DNA of 64,000 nucleotides, taken from positions 2,822,001 to 2,886,000 of the forward strand of contig NZ_CP102258.1 in the NCBI RefSeq assembly GCF_025146565.1, read 5' to 3'. A program made the translations under genes and the position numbers. The stretch's first letter is position 1, and each line of letters opens with the position of its first letter. This DNA is from Bacteroides eggerthii (GTDB taxonomy: Bacteria > Bacteroidota > Bacteroidia > Bacteroidales > Bacteroidaceae). The notes beneath the pieces were generated by a model. It ran no database searches. It was not told the origin of the DNA and saw only the letters and a program-made list of their open reading frames with translations. Positions 1 through 7,155 of the stretch are shown one piece after another.

Positions 1-11
1 TTTAACGGCTG

Positions 12-19
12 CAAATATA
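12..19 (-). promoter_or_regulatory. Probable promoter -7 box for a gene left of the window
   Basis: The minus strand reads TATATTTG, matching the Bacteroides -7 consensus TAnnTTTG. It points out of the window, so it would serve a gene divergent from fabD. No convincing -33 TTTG was seen. Confidence 0.35.
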
Positions 20-339
20 ATGAGGTTTTTTGAATATGCAATAGGCGAAAAGAATATTTTTGATATGTTACAAAGCATTATTTTACAGACAAATACATAT
101 CATATCTTTTACAATATCACCTTGTTGTGTTATCGTACAAAATACAATATGTAATTTAAGTAAAGTTCCATTGTTGTAATTGTAATAGGCACAATAACTA
201 TAAACTCCTTAATTTATAAGGATTTTACGATTTGCCCACTACTCTTTCCGAGGGGCTACATATTGTATTATAAACACACGTCAAGAAGCGCCTTGCACAA
301 AAAACATCTGTTTGTGCGATGATTACCGGAAAAAACCTA

Positions 340-347
340 TACCTTTG
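340..347 (+). promoter_or_regulatory. Promoter -7 box of fabD
   Basis: TACCTTTG matches TAnnTTTG and lies 37 nt before the fabD ATG. A TTTG at 311-314 could be the -33 box, but the 25-nt gap is longer than usual. The rest of 1-384 is AT-rich and holds no gene that I can see. Confidence 0.55.
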
Positions 348-384
348 CACCACTTTTTTAATTAAACACTAAAAATAAGTAAAT

Positions 385-1272
385 ATGAAAGCATTTGTAT
401 TTCCGGGTCAAGGTGCTCAGTTCGTAGGAATGGGAAAAGACCTGTACGAAAATTCGGCTTTAGCCAAAGAACTTTTTGAAAAAGCAAATGATATTCTCGG
501 ATATCGTATCACAGATATCATGTTCAACGGTACGGATGAAGATCTGCGTCAGACCAAAGTAACACAGCCTGCCGTATTCCTTCACTCTGTTATCTCTGCA
601 CTTTGCATGGGAGATGACTTCAAGCCCGAAATGACTGCGGGTCATTCACTCGGTGAGTTTTCCGCATTGGTGGCAGCCGGGGCATTGAGCTTTGAAGATG
701 GCCTGAAGCTGGTTTACGCTCGTGCAATGGCTATGCAAAAGGCTTGTGAAGCACAGCCTTCCACTATGGCCGCCATCATTGCTCTGCCGGACGAAAAAGT
801 TGAAGAAATCTGTGCACAGGTAAGTGCGGAAGGTGAGGTTTGTGTTGCTGCCAATTATAACTGTCCGGGACAAATCGTTATCTCCGGTTCTATCGAGGGT
901 ATCAACAAGGCCTGCGAACTGATGAAGGCTGCCGGTGCAAAGCGTGCTTTGCCTTTGAAGGTAGGCGGCGCTTTCCATTCTCCACTCATGGATCCTGCCA
1001 AAGTAGAGTTGGAAGCTGCTATCAACGCTACTGACGTTCATGCTCCGAAATGTCCGGTTTATCAGAATGTAGATGCTCTGCCCCATACTGATCCGGCCGA
1101 AATCAAAAAGAACCTCGTTGCTCAGTTGACAGCTTCCGTACGTTGGACACAGACGGTAAAGAACATGGTTGCCGATGGTGCCACTGACTTTACGGAATGT
1201 GGTCCGGGCGCAGTATTGCAAGGTCTTGTTAAGAAGATCGACAGCAGTGTATCTGCTCATGGAATTGCATAA
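385..1272 (+). CDS. fabD: Malonyl-CoA:ACP transacylase FabD
   Basis: Transfers malonyl from CoA to acyl carrier protein, supplying the elongation unit of type II fatty acid synthesis in the cytoplasm. At 295 aa it has the normal family length. The sequence shows GQGAQ at residues 8-12, the nucleophile elbow GHSLGE at 86-91 (Ser88), the malonyl-binding region around Arg113, the NYNCPGQ stretch at 158-164 and the catalytic histidine in GAFHSP (His198). The gene is monocistronic, with its own promoter (340-347) and a strong terminator 20 nt after the stop. Family identity is clear from the motifs. Confidence 0.97.
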   Translation: MKAFVFPGQGAQFVGMGKDLYENSALAKELFEKANDILGYRITDIMFNGTDEDLRQTKVTQPAVFLHSVISALCMGDDFKPEMTAGHSLGEFSALVAAGALSFEDGLKLVYARAMAMQKACEAQPSTMAAIIALPDEKVEEICAQVSAEGEVCVAANYNCPGQIVISGSIEGINKACELMKAAGAKRALPLKVGGAFHSPLMDPAKVELEAAINATDVHAPKCPVYQNVDALPHTDPAEIKKNLVAQLTASVRWTQTVKNMVADGATDFTECGPGAVLQGLVKKIDSSVSAHGIA

Positions 1273-1293
1273 TCAATAAAGAACAATAAGTTC

Positions 1294-1337
1294 AAAGGGG
1301 CTGCTTGCTTCACTTAGCGAGACAGCCCCTTTTTTTT
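1294..1337 (+). terminator. Rho-independent terminator of fabD
   Basis: A stem of AAGGGGCTG with CAGCCCCTT encloses a loop of about 19 nt and is followed by a run of eight T. Confidence 0.9.
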
Positions 1338-1545
1338 GATAGCATATTGTAAATCAGGCGTTGTTATTTTTATCCCGTTCGGACTTTGGCTCTTTCTTCC
1401 GTATTTGCTGAAATTGAACCGGACGAGGCTTTCTTGCTGCAATGTTTCTTCACCGGAAATCAGGCTGTTGATTTCATTACCGGACAATGCCCGGTCGAAG
1501 ATGAGATACAGGCATAATCGAATCCCACGATGCCGTAGCCTGTTA
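1314..1545 (-). pseudogene. Possible LamG-like domain remnant
   Basis: On the minus strand an open frame reads LYLIFDRALSGNEINSL, resembling the end of a LamG/concanavalin-like jelly-roll domain (the typical phrase is a strand followed by RALSxxEI). It continues to a stop at 1314, inside the fabD terminator region. No start codon or upstream part of the domain exists in this frame, and an alternative minus frame begins with ATG near 1588 and runs into the same stretch out of register. I read this as a decayed 3' end. The match is short, so confidence is low. Confidence 0.3.
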
Positions 1546-1934
1546 TGAGGGCTTTGAATGCTCCCGGTATTGTTTCCTTCTCAGTCATGGCGTATCTTTT
1601 TGTCTTGCTGTTGTGATTAATAAATTTGTTGAATCTCTTTCGTTTGCGCTATTCCCCGCTGCGAGACGGGGAAGTGCCTTATCTTATTTGACACCCGGAC
1701 ATTGACGCATGGCTGTCCGAATAGCTGTTTGAATTGAATTTACAGTGAGTTTGAAAGGAGGCGGACGGACTTCCCCGCTTGAGTCCGTCCGTACCCGGAA
1801 GTACCACTCTTTACCAATCAAACTTCGCTGTTATTCATTTCTTTCACTTACACAGGCAGTTTTTGACGCTGCGCCGCAAAGTGTTAAATAGCCCATCAAG
1901 ACGGGCTGCTAAAGGGCTAATCAGCCTTGTGGCA
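1546..1934. other. Non-coding spacer with hairpins beyond the fimbrial operon
   Basis: No gene was recognised. Three inverted repeats stand out: TTCCCC/GGGGAA (1652-1673), GGACGGAC/GTCCGTCC (1763-1790) and AGCCC/GGGCT (1890-1907). The last two lie just past the minus-strand fimbrillin stop and may end that transcript, but neither has a clear T run. Confidence 0.35.
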
Positions 1935-3500
1935 TTAAAATTTACGGATGCAACGCACTACGTTGTTGTTTATTTTATCTTGGGTGCCCGTGTTGCCGTT
2001 GTTGAACTGCGTATGATAGTACTGGGTGTTACTGCTCTCCGTCGAACTCGAATAGTAGGAGGTGTTGTAGAACACTGTTCCACCTGCTGTGGTTATCTTA
2101 GCATTGAAGTTATCTTTACCGTAAGTATTATAAGCTGTGTAAAATGCGCTTAACTCATCTATGGCAGGGATATACCACTTGTCATTTGCGGCATCCCAGT
2201 TGCCGGTGTTATTGTTCTGCTCTGTCACCCACTTGAAGGCAGGGTAAGTATCCCAGATCTTGCTGCCACCCGAATTTGTAATCAACTCAGCGATGGTTGT
2301 CATATTTACCCGACCGTCGGTTGTATTGGTTGCTCCCGTTACGATATTCTCTGTGCTCCATGGCTTTTTATCAATACTATTGATCTGCGTCAGCCCCACA
2401 ATCTTACCGCTCCTGCCGCCAGCATTCACTTCGTACACGATGCCGATGCACTTCTTTTGATCATTAAAGATAGTAGACCATGTGCCGTCCTCGTAATAGT
2501 AGTTGCCCACGTCGGCATCTTTTTCTATCAGGTCGGTGCTCCAGCCGTCGCTCACCGTTACGGAGAGCTTGGCGCTGTTGCTCGGCGCATCGGAAACTGA
2601 AACAATGTGTCCGCTGATGTTGGTGCGCTTGTTGCGCTCAACGGGCATATTGGCGGGGATGGTGAAATCTCCGATTTGAAGAGTTTCGTCACTACTGATA
2701 AATGTCAGTTTGATTTCGCCCAGTGTGGTCTGCCCGGTGGAGGGGGCAAAGATGTAGTCGTAGAGAAGGTTGGCGGTACAGTCATTTCCAGAACCGCTCA
2801 TCGAATGCATGTTTGCATACCTCGTGGCTTCTTCTGTCTCGCTGGTGGGCGTACCGTTTTCGACGTTGTAGCCTTTAGGAACATTGAAAACGGCTTTTGT
2901 CTGTTTTACTTTAGCAAGCGTATCCGCATTCTTTTCGATGATATTGATTTGCCCGAACGGACGGACAAGCTGCACATTGCCGGAATAAGCCCCGGTTTTC
3001 TTGCTGATTGGATGACAGGCACAGAAAGCGTCATTATGCAAAGTTGGTATATTGCCCGCAGGGGTACGGATTATATTTTTCAGGTTGTCGGTGGTCTTGT
3101 AGTTCAGGTCCTTATAGTGGTCACACTCAAACCCGGAAATAGTTTGTTTTGTCGGTGTTGTTATTTGCGCTTGAATAAAGTCCGCCCACAGGAGTGCGTT
3201 GTAGTCTCCGGCATCGGTCAGATCGAAAGTGAAGTCCACTCCGCTGAAGTCCTCTTTCAGTTCTTCTTTGCGGAGTTTAAGTACCGGAGTTTCGCCCGTT
3301 GTCCATACTTCGAGGATGTAGCGCAGTTTGTAATCACTCGGCATGGTTATAGCCCGTGTCTGTATGTTCCGGTCCACGCTTGCGCTGAGGGTTACGCTGG
3401 TGGGTTCATAGGTCTGCGGCCCGGCGGCTTCGTCCTGGCTGCACGCGGTCATCAGCCCCACGAGGGCGACGATCCAAAGGTAAAGATGATACTTTTTCAT
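1935..3500 (-). CDS. Fimbrillin-family lipoprotein with C-terminal Lcl/DUF1566-like domain
   Basis: Predicted cell-surface fimbrial (Mfa/FimA type) subunit. A lipoprotein signal ends at LMTAC (Cys20), followed by an Arg-containing stretch (NIQTRA) such as proteases use to mature fimbrillins. The middle (about 45-320) has the beta-rich fimbrillin pattern, including the phrase GHIVSVSDAP before a linker. The last ~150 residues (WYIPAIDELSAFYTAYN ... VVRCIRKF) resemble the Lcl/DUF1566 or fibrobacter-type C-terminal domain seen in adhesive surface proteins. It is the last gene of a three-gene minus-strand operon, 48 nt after the FimB/Mfa2-like gene. A tip-adhesin role is an inference from the extra C-terminal domain. 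Confidence 0.75.
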   Translation of the reverse strand: MKKYHLYLWIVALVGLMTACSQDEAAGPQTYEPTSVTLSASVDRNIQTRAITMPSDYKLRYILEVWTTGETPVLKLRKEELKEDFSGVDFTFDLTDAGDYNALLWADFIQAQITTPTKQTISGFECDHYKDLNYKTTDNLKNIIRTPAGNIPTLHNDAFCACHPISKKTGAYSGNVQLVRPFGQINIIEKNADTLAKVKQTKAVFNVPKGYNVENGTPTSETEEATRYANMHSMSGSGNDCTANLLYDYIFAPSTGQTTLGEIKLTFISSDETLQIGDFTIPANMPVERNKRTNISGHIVSVSDAPSNSAKLSVTVSDGWSTDLIEKDADVGNYYYEDGTWSTIFNDQKKCIGIVYEVNAGGRSGKIVGLTQINSIDKKPWSTENIVTGATNTTDGRVNMTTIAELITNSGGSKIWDTYPAFKWVTEQNNNTGNWDAANDKWYIPAIDELSAFYTAYNTYGKDNFNAKITTAGGTVFYNTSYYSSSTESSNTQYYHTQFNNGNTGTQDKINNNVVRCIRKF

Positions 3501-3548
3501 GTTCTTAGCAATTTTATTTTTTAATTTATTGGTAATTCACTCGTTTTA

Positions 3549-4607
3549 TTATTGTAGCGGATTGTCAAGGTCTATATTTATATCGTCGTCATCAAAATCG
3601 GGGTCGATGCCGATGCCCGTGTCGTAGCGGTTGGTCAGGAAGTGCCCCCGCACGGTAGTGAGGTGTCCGCGGCGGTAGGGCACGTCGATGCCCGTGGTGC
3701 GGCTGATGCCGTTGCCTGCGTTGTCCTTGATTTCGATGCCCAACGGAACATACGATTCATCCCCGTTCACGAAGATGTAGTCCGAAGCGAGCGTACACTC
3801 TCCGCTGCCGTTGTCCGTGACGGTAAGCGGAGCGGTAAACGCCACACCCATTTCCGAACGGTCGGGTTTGCCGGTCAGCACGTTGAAGCCCAGCGGGAAG
3901 TAGAAACCGTAAGAGACGGTGATGGCGTACGCCGCGCTTCCGGCTCGCTGCTTCTGCGTTTTTTGCAGGAACTTCTGCACGTCGGTAGCTATCAGTTCGT
4001 ACTTCGCCAGCGGACGCACCATGTCCACTTTTACCTGCACCCGGGCGTTCCATTCGTCGCGGTACTGCCGCAGGTCGAGGACGGCGGTTCCGTAGAGGCA
4101 GTCGCGGTGAGGGGTGCTGCCCGTATAGGGGTCGGTGCAGGCCACCTGCTGCAAGTTGTCCGTATCGTAATAGAGGTCGTCCGTTGTGCCTGCCTTTACG
4201 TAATCCGTCCATACGGCGAGGGTATATTCCAGCGCATGCAGTTTCAGATGGATGGGGAGCGAGATTTTAGCGTCTCCGTCTTCTTCGGCGGTCTCCATCA
4301 CCGTCACCTGCCGGGTTGTGGGCTTGCCTTCCCGCCACGCCTCGATGATGAAGCGGCGGCGGTAGCCATCGTCGGCTTTCGTTGTTATGTTGCGGGCCTT
4401 ATTGGTTCCGCTGCGTGCACTTTCCTGCGTGATGATTTCCAGCGGAACAAGTTCCAGATCGAGCGTCACTTCGGTGTTGACCTCAACGAGCGTAGGGTCA
4501 ACGCCCTCTTCGCCCTCTTCCGTCATGCCGGGGTAATCGTGTACACAACCGGCAAGGGCGATTGTCAGTACAAGGGCGATAAATCCTATCGTGTATTTCT
4601 GTTTCAT
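3549..4607 (-). CDS. FimB/Mfa2-family fimbrial anchor-like lipoprotein
   Basis: Lipoprotein signal with lipobox IALAGC (Cys21). The body resembles Bacteroidales FimB/Mfa2-type proteins and the related fimbrillin-like domains: a core with AVWTDYV, a DNLQQV stretch, RDCLYGTAVLDL, and VRPLAKYELIATDV near the middle. In this family the protein anchors fimbriae to the outer membrane and limits their length. It starts 6 nt after the DUF3575 gene stop, so the two are very likely co-transcribed. The 352-aa length fits the family. The exact subfamily (anchor versus accessory subunit) cannot be decided by reading alone. Confidence 0.7.
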   Translation of the reverse strand: MKQKYTIGFIALVLTIALAGCVHDYPGMTEEGEEGVDPTLVEVNTEVTLDLELVPLEIITQESARSGTNKARNITTKADDGYRRRFIIEAWREGKPTTRQVTVMETAEEDGDAKISLPIHLKLHALEYTLAVWTDYVKAGTTDDLYYDTDNLQQVACTDPYTGSTPHRDCLYGTAVLDLRQYRDEWNARVQVKVDMVRPLAKYELIATDVQKFLQKTQKQRAGSAAYAITVSYGFYFPLGFNVLTGKPDRSEMGVAFTAPLTVTDNGSGECTLASDYIFVNGDESYVPLGIEIKDNAGNGISRTTGIDVPYRRGHLTTVRGHFLTNRYDTGIGIDPDFDDDDINIDLDNPLQ

Positions 4608-4613
4608 AAGCCG

Positions 4614-5219
4614 TTATTTTTTAAGGTTAAAACGATAGACCACGGAAAGCCCCACGCGGGTGATTCCCCAATAGTTCTTCGTCCGGGTGTTGATGCGTGC
4701 GCCGTTATCCATATTATAATAGGTGCCGTAGCGCATGTTGGCATAGCCTGCACCGAGGGTGAACTCGCCCGCCCAATGCTCATCAAAGGGCAGCAGGTAA
4801 CCGTAACTGATACCTGCGCCGAGAAGCGGACGGCCGATGTCCTGATAGCGGTCGCGGTTCCACTTCACGCTATACCGGCCCACGTGTGCATGAACGCCGA
4901 GGAAATGCCCCTCTCCGGGCTTCGATAGCCAGTAACGGGCTTCGGGCTGGATGGTAAACGTCTTTACGGCGTGTTTGCTGCCCACATACCACGGGCACCA
5001 GAGTACAGGCAATTCTACGGAGAAATGTTCGCTCACCTGCACATCGGCGGCAAGGTTCATTATCGTACCCGCCCATGCCGCAAGGTTGGTTTTGACGGCC
5101 ACATAGCGGGATGAAGTTTGCGGAGAGGATACCGATTCGTCCGTTTGCATCGGTTGCGCATTCAGTGAGGAACAAAGAATAAAGCCTATTATCAGGCAGC
5201 TAATGTTTTTTTTATTCAT
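4614..5219 (-). CDS. DUF3575-family outer-membrane protein, first gene of the fimbrial operon
   Basis: A 201-aa secreted protein with an N-terminal signal peptide (cleavage about residue 21, LNA-Q). Mature sequence features typical of DUF3575 are VAVKTNLAAWAGTIMN, PVLWCPWYVG, a QPEARYWLS strand, GVHAHVGRYSVKW and a C-terminal GLSVVYRFNL strand ending in a charged tail, as in outer-membrane barrels. DUF3575 genes commonly sit beside fimbrillin genes in Bacteroides. A promoter with both boxes lies 52-86 nt upstream of the ATG. The function is not known; a role in surface assembly is inferred from context. Confidence 0.72.
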   Translation of the reverse strand: MNKKNISCLIIGFILCSSLNAQPMQTDESVSSPQTSSRYVAVKTNLAAWAGTIMNLAADVQVSEHFSVELPVLWCPWYVGSKHAVKTFTIQPEARYWLSKPGEGHFLGVHAHVGRYSVKWNRDRYQDIGRPLLGAGISYGYLLPFDEHWAGEFTLGAGYANMRYGTYYNMDNGARINTRTKNYWGITRVGLSVVYRFNLKK

Positions 5220-5270
5220 TGATACATGTATTTATTTTGTTCTTTAACTATTGTTGTTTGTTCTGTTTCG

Positions 5271-5305
5271 CAAAGCTATATATCCTTAAGTTGCAATTCG
5301 TCAAA
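5271..5305 (-). promoter_or_regulatory. Promoter of the DUF3575-FimB-fimbrillin operon
   Basis: The minus strand carries TTTG (5302-5305) and TAGCTTTG (5271-5278), separated by 23 nt. This sits between the AraC-type regulator gene and the fimbrial operon, so the operon can be transcribed separately from its putative regulator. Confidence 0.6.
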
Positions 5306-5359
5306 ACCCTATTGCCATTTTATCAAAATCTTAGTGTTTATGCGGGATTGAGGACTGTT

Positions 5360-6586
5360 TTATCCTGAATTCTCTTTTTCGCGGTATTGTTTAGGTGTAA
5401 TCCCATCGTGATATTGCGCAAAAGTCCGGTGCAATGCCGAAGGTGAAGTGAAGCCGGATTTCAGGGCAACTTGGTTGACTGTGAGCCCCGGATGATTCCG
5501 CAACAGCTCTTCGGCGTAATGGATGCGGTAGCTGCGTACCACATCGCTGAAACTTTCTCCCCAGCCTTCATTGAATATCTGTGAAAGATAAGTCCGGTTC
5601 AACGGAAGCACCCCTGCCACATCCATCAATTTGAAATCCTTACGCAAATAAGGTTTTGTTTCTTCCATCCATTGCTGTACTTTTGTTGTGTATTCGGGCA
5701 GTTTTACAAGGAATACCGTTTCATTCATACTCTTTTCCTGTTGTTCCGCATCGTCCACGACCGGAGGAGGCGGCAATTTTTCCACTTCCTCATTTTCCCG
5801 GGCTTCTTCTTCATTCATGGTATGGCGGAAGAAGTTCTCCGGATACGGGTTTTCATGGAAAAAGCCTTTGTAAAAGATGAAACCGAAAAACAACTGGACT
5901 ATGATATTATGTGCTACGTAGCAATAGGTATTGCCATCCAGCAATATCCAGCAGAAAGCAAACATGATGAACATCGTCCCCAAACCGTAAAACCGCAACC
6001 AGGATATTTCCATGTCTTCGGTCGAAGCATAGTTTGCATCACACCATTGCCGGTATGAAACCTCGTGGCGATAGACAATCAGAATCAGATAAGCAATATA
6101 GGCAAATACGGAAAAAACGATAACCAATCTGTACCAGACATTGAATTGCCCCATATTAATAGGAAGAGTATCCCAATGAGCCAGACGGACAGGAGTTTCG
6201 CCCAGCAGATACATAACCGCAAAATAGAAAGCTACAATCACCAGATAAGGGGACATGACCAGCAAACAGCGTTTCGGGGTGAGCCAGCCGGGGCGGACAA
6301 CTTCAAGAGGATAGAAAAGGGTGATGATAGCATAAAGATTACCGGCTATCAGGACAAAAGGGGCAAGTACGCTGCTCTCCATCGTTCCCATAAAGCCGAA
6401 CAAAAGGCCAAAGATACGGATTGCATAAGCTATTCCCCAAGCCAGCATGACATACGCCAGCAAACGCTTGGAGCGACTGCCTTCTGCATGAAGAAGAAGT
6501 AAAATCGCTCCCGCTATGCAGATAACGGTACACATCGGTATTAACATCTGCAAAACGGATTCCCATCCGGGAATAATCAGGTTCAT
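5360..6586 (-). CDS. Membrane-anchored AraC-family transcriptional regulator
   Basis: A 408-aa protein with about seven hydrophobic helices in residues 10-250 (for example VICIAGAILLLLHA and IITLFYPLEVV), a charged Pro-rich linker (LPPPPVVDDAEQQ), then a C-terminal AraC-type double helix-turn-helix of ~100 residues with NRTYLSQIFNEG and NQVALKSGFTSPSALHRTF, ending PKQYREKE. The layout suggests a membrane sensor coupled directly to DNA binding. It lies immediately upstream of, and co-directional with, the fimbrial operon, which is the likely target (inference). Its own promoter is about 340 nt upstream, so the transcript has a long structured leader. Confidence 0.8.
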   Translation of the reverse strand: MNLIIPGWESVLQMLIPMCTVICIAGAILLLLHAEGSRSKRLLAYVMLAWGIAYAIRIFGLLFGFMGTMESSVLAPFVLIAGNLYAIITLFYPLEVVRPGWLTPKRCLLVMSPYLVIVAFYFAVMYLLGETPVRLAHWDTLPINMGQFNVWYRLVIVFSVFAYIAYLILIVYRHEVSYRQWCDANYASTEDMEISWLRFYGLGTMFIMFAFCWILLDGNTYCYVAHNIIVQLFFGFIFYKGFFHENPYPENFFRHTMNEEEARENEEVEKLPPPPVVDDAEQQEKSMNETVFLVKLPEYTTKVQQWMEETKPYLRKDFKLMDVAGVLPLNRTYLSQIFNEGWGESFSDVVRSYRIHYAEELLRNHPGLTVNQVALKSGFTSPSALHRTFAQYHDGITPKQYREKENSG

Positions 6587-6640
6587 AAAATCATCCTATT
6601 CACTTTTACACTACGTTTCATCGCGCCTGAACACAAGAAA

Positions 6641-6917
6641 GGCGTGAGCCACTGTTAACTTTATCCATAAATCAGGTCTTCGCAATACCCGTGTTGTTAG
6701 ATAAAGCAACAGCACTCACGCCACTTATGTATATAGGCTACCACGTAGCATAACCCGGAAGGGTTTGCAATAAGTAGGTATATAACAAAAGGACGTGAGC
6801 GTTTGTTGCTACCATCTCCAACAACACTGAATCAAAGTTGCGAAGTTTGATTTATGGAGATTGGTATTTTTAAACGCTTCCGTTGTCACATGTCTCATTC
6901 CGCCCCGAAAAGCAGAA
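6641..6917 (-). ncRNA. Structured leader RNA or small RNA with alternative folds, upstream of the AraC-type gene
   Basis: Read on the minus strand, the segment from the promoter start to 6641 has three related arms. Arm A (6857-6791) is complementary over most of its length to arm A' (6722-6665); paired blocks include CCATAAATCA/TGATTTATGG, CTTCGCAA/TTGCGAAG, GTGTTGTT/AACAACAC and GCTCACG/CGTGAG. Arm B (6664-6641) is complementary to the first half of A' (GGCGTGAG/CTCACGCC, CTGTT/AACAG, CTTTATC/GATAAAG). Arm A can also fold on itself (ATCTCCA/TGGAGAT, AATCAAA/TTTGATT). The A-A' and A'-B pairings exclude each other. A small AACCC/GGGTT hairpin lies in the centre. It could be a regulatory leader or an independent 6S-like long-hairpin RNA; the sequence does not decide which. 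Confidence 0.55.
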
Positions 6918-6923
6918 TGCGTA

Positions 6924-6954
6924 CAAAGATAACGGATACCGTTTATTTATCAAA
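6924..6954 (-). promoter_or_regulatory. Promoter of the structured leader and AraC-type gene
   Basis: The minus strand carries TTTG (6951-6954), a 19-nt spacer and TATCTTTG (6924-6931), a full match to the Bacteroides consensus. It predicts a transcript start near 6917, about 330 nt before the AraC-type ATG. Confidence 0.75.
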
Positions 6955-7094
6955 GCAGCACGACAATTGTTTTTACCGGACGATGCGAAAATATTAACTT
7001 ACGAGCAGTAAAGGAGAAAAAAACAATGGACAATTCGATACCCAAAACCGAAAGCCGTCAATTATTCCTTTAAAAAGCACCTTTTTCCCCTTGT

Positions 7095-7128
7095 TTTGCA
7101 AGGAGATTGGAGAAATTAAGTATCTTTA
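7095..7128 (+). promoter_or_regulatory. Probable promoter of the TPR lipoprotein regulator
   Basis: TTTG (7095-7098), a 22-nt spacer and TATCTTTA (7121-7128), one base off the -7 consensus, end 27 nt before the ATG at 7156. Confidence 0.5.
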
Positions 7129-7155
7129 ATCACTTAATGTTATTCCGATTGTACA

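Noticed and set aside
2607..3524. Long plus-strand frame opposite the fimbrillin gene
   Set aside because: It is antisense to a protein with a clear lipoprotein signal and domain, and has no start context.
3642..4928. 428-codon plus-strand frame opposite the FimB/Mfa2-like and DUF3575 genes
   Set aside because: High-GC antisense shadow; it crosses the boundary of two real genes.
6641..6860. CRISPR array or invertible promoter
   Set aside because: The repeats are inverted and form extended hairpins, there are no regularly spaced direct repeats, and no recombinase or cas gene is near.
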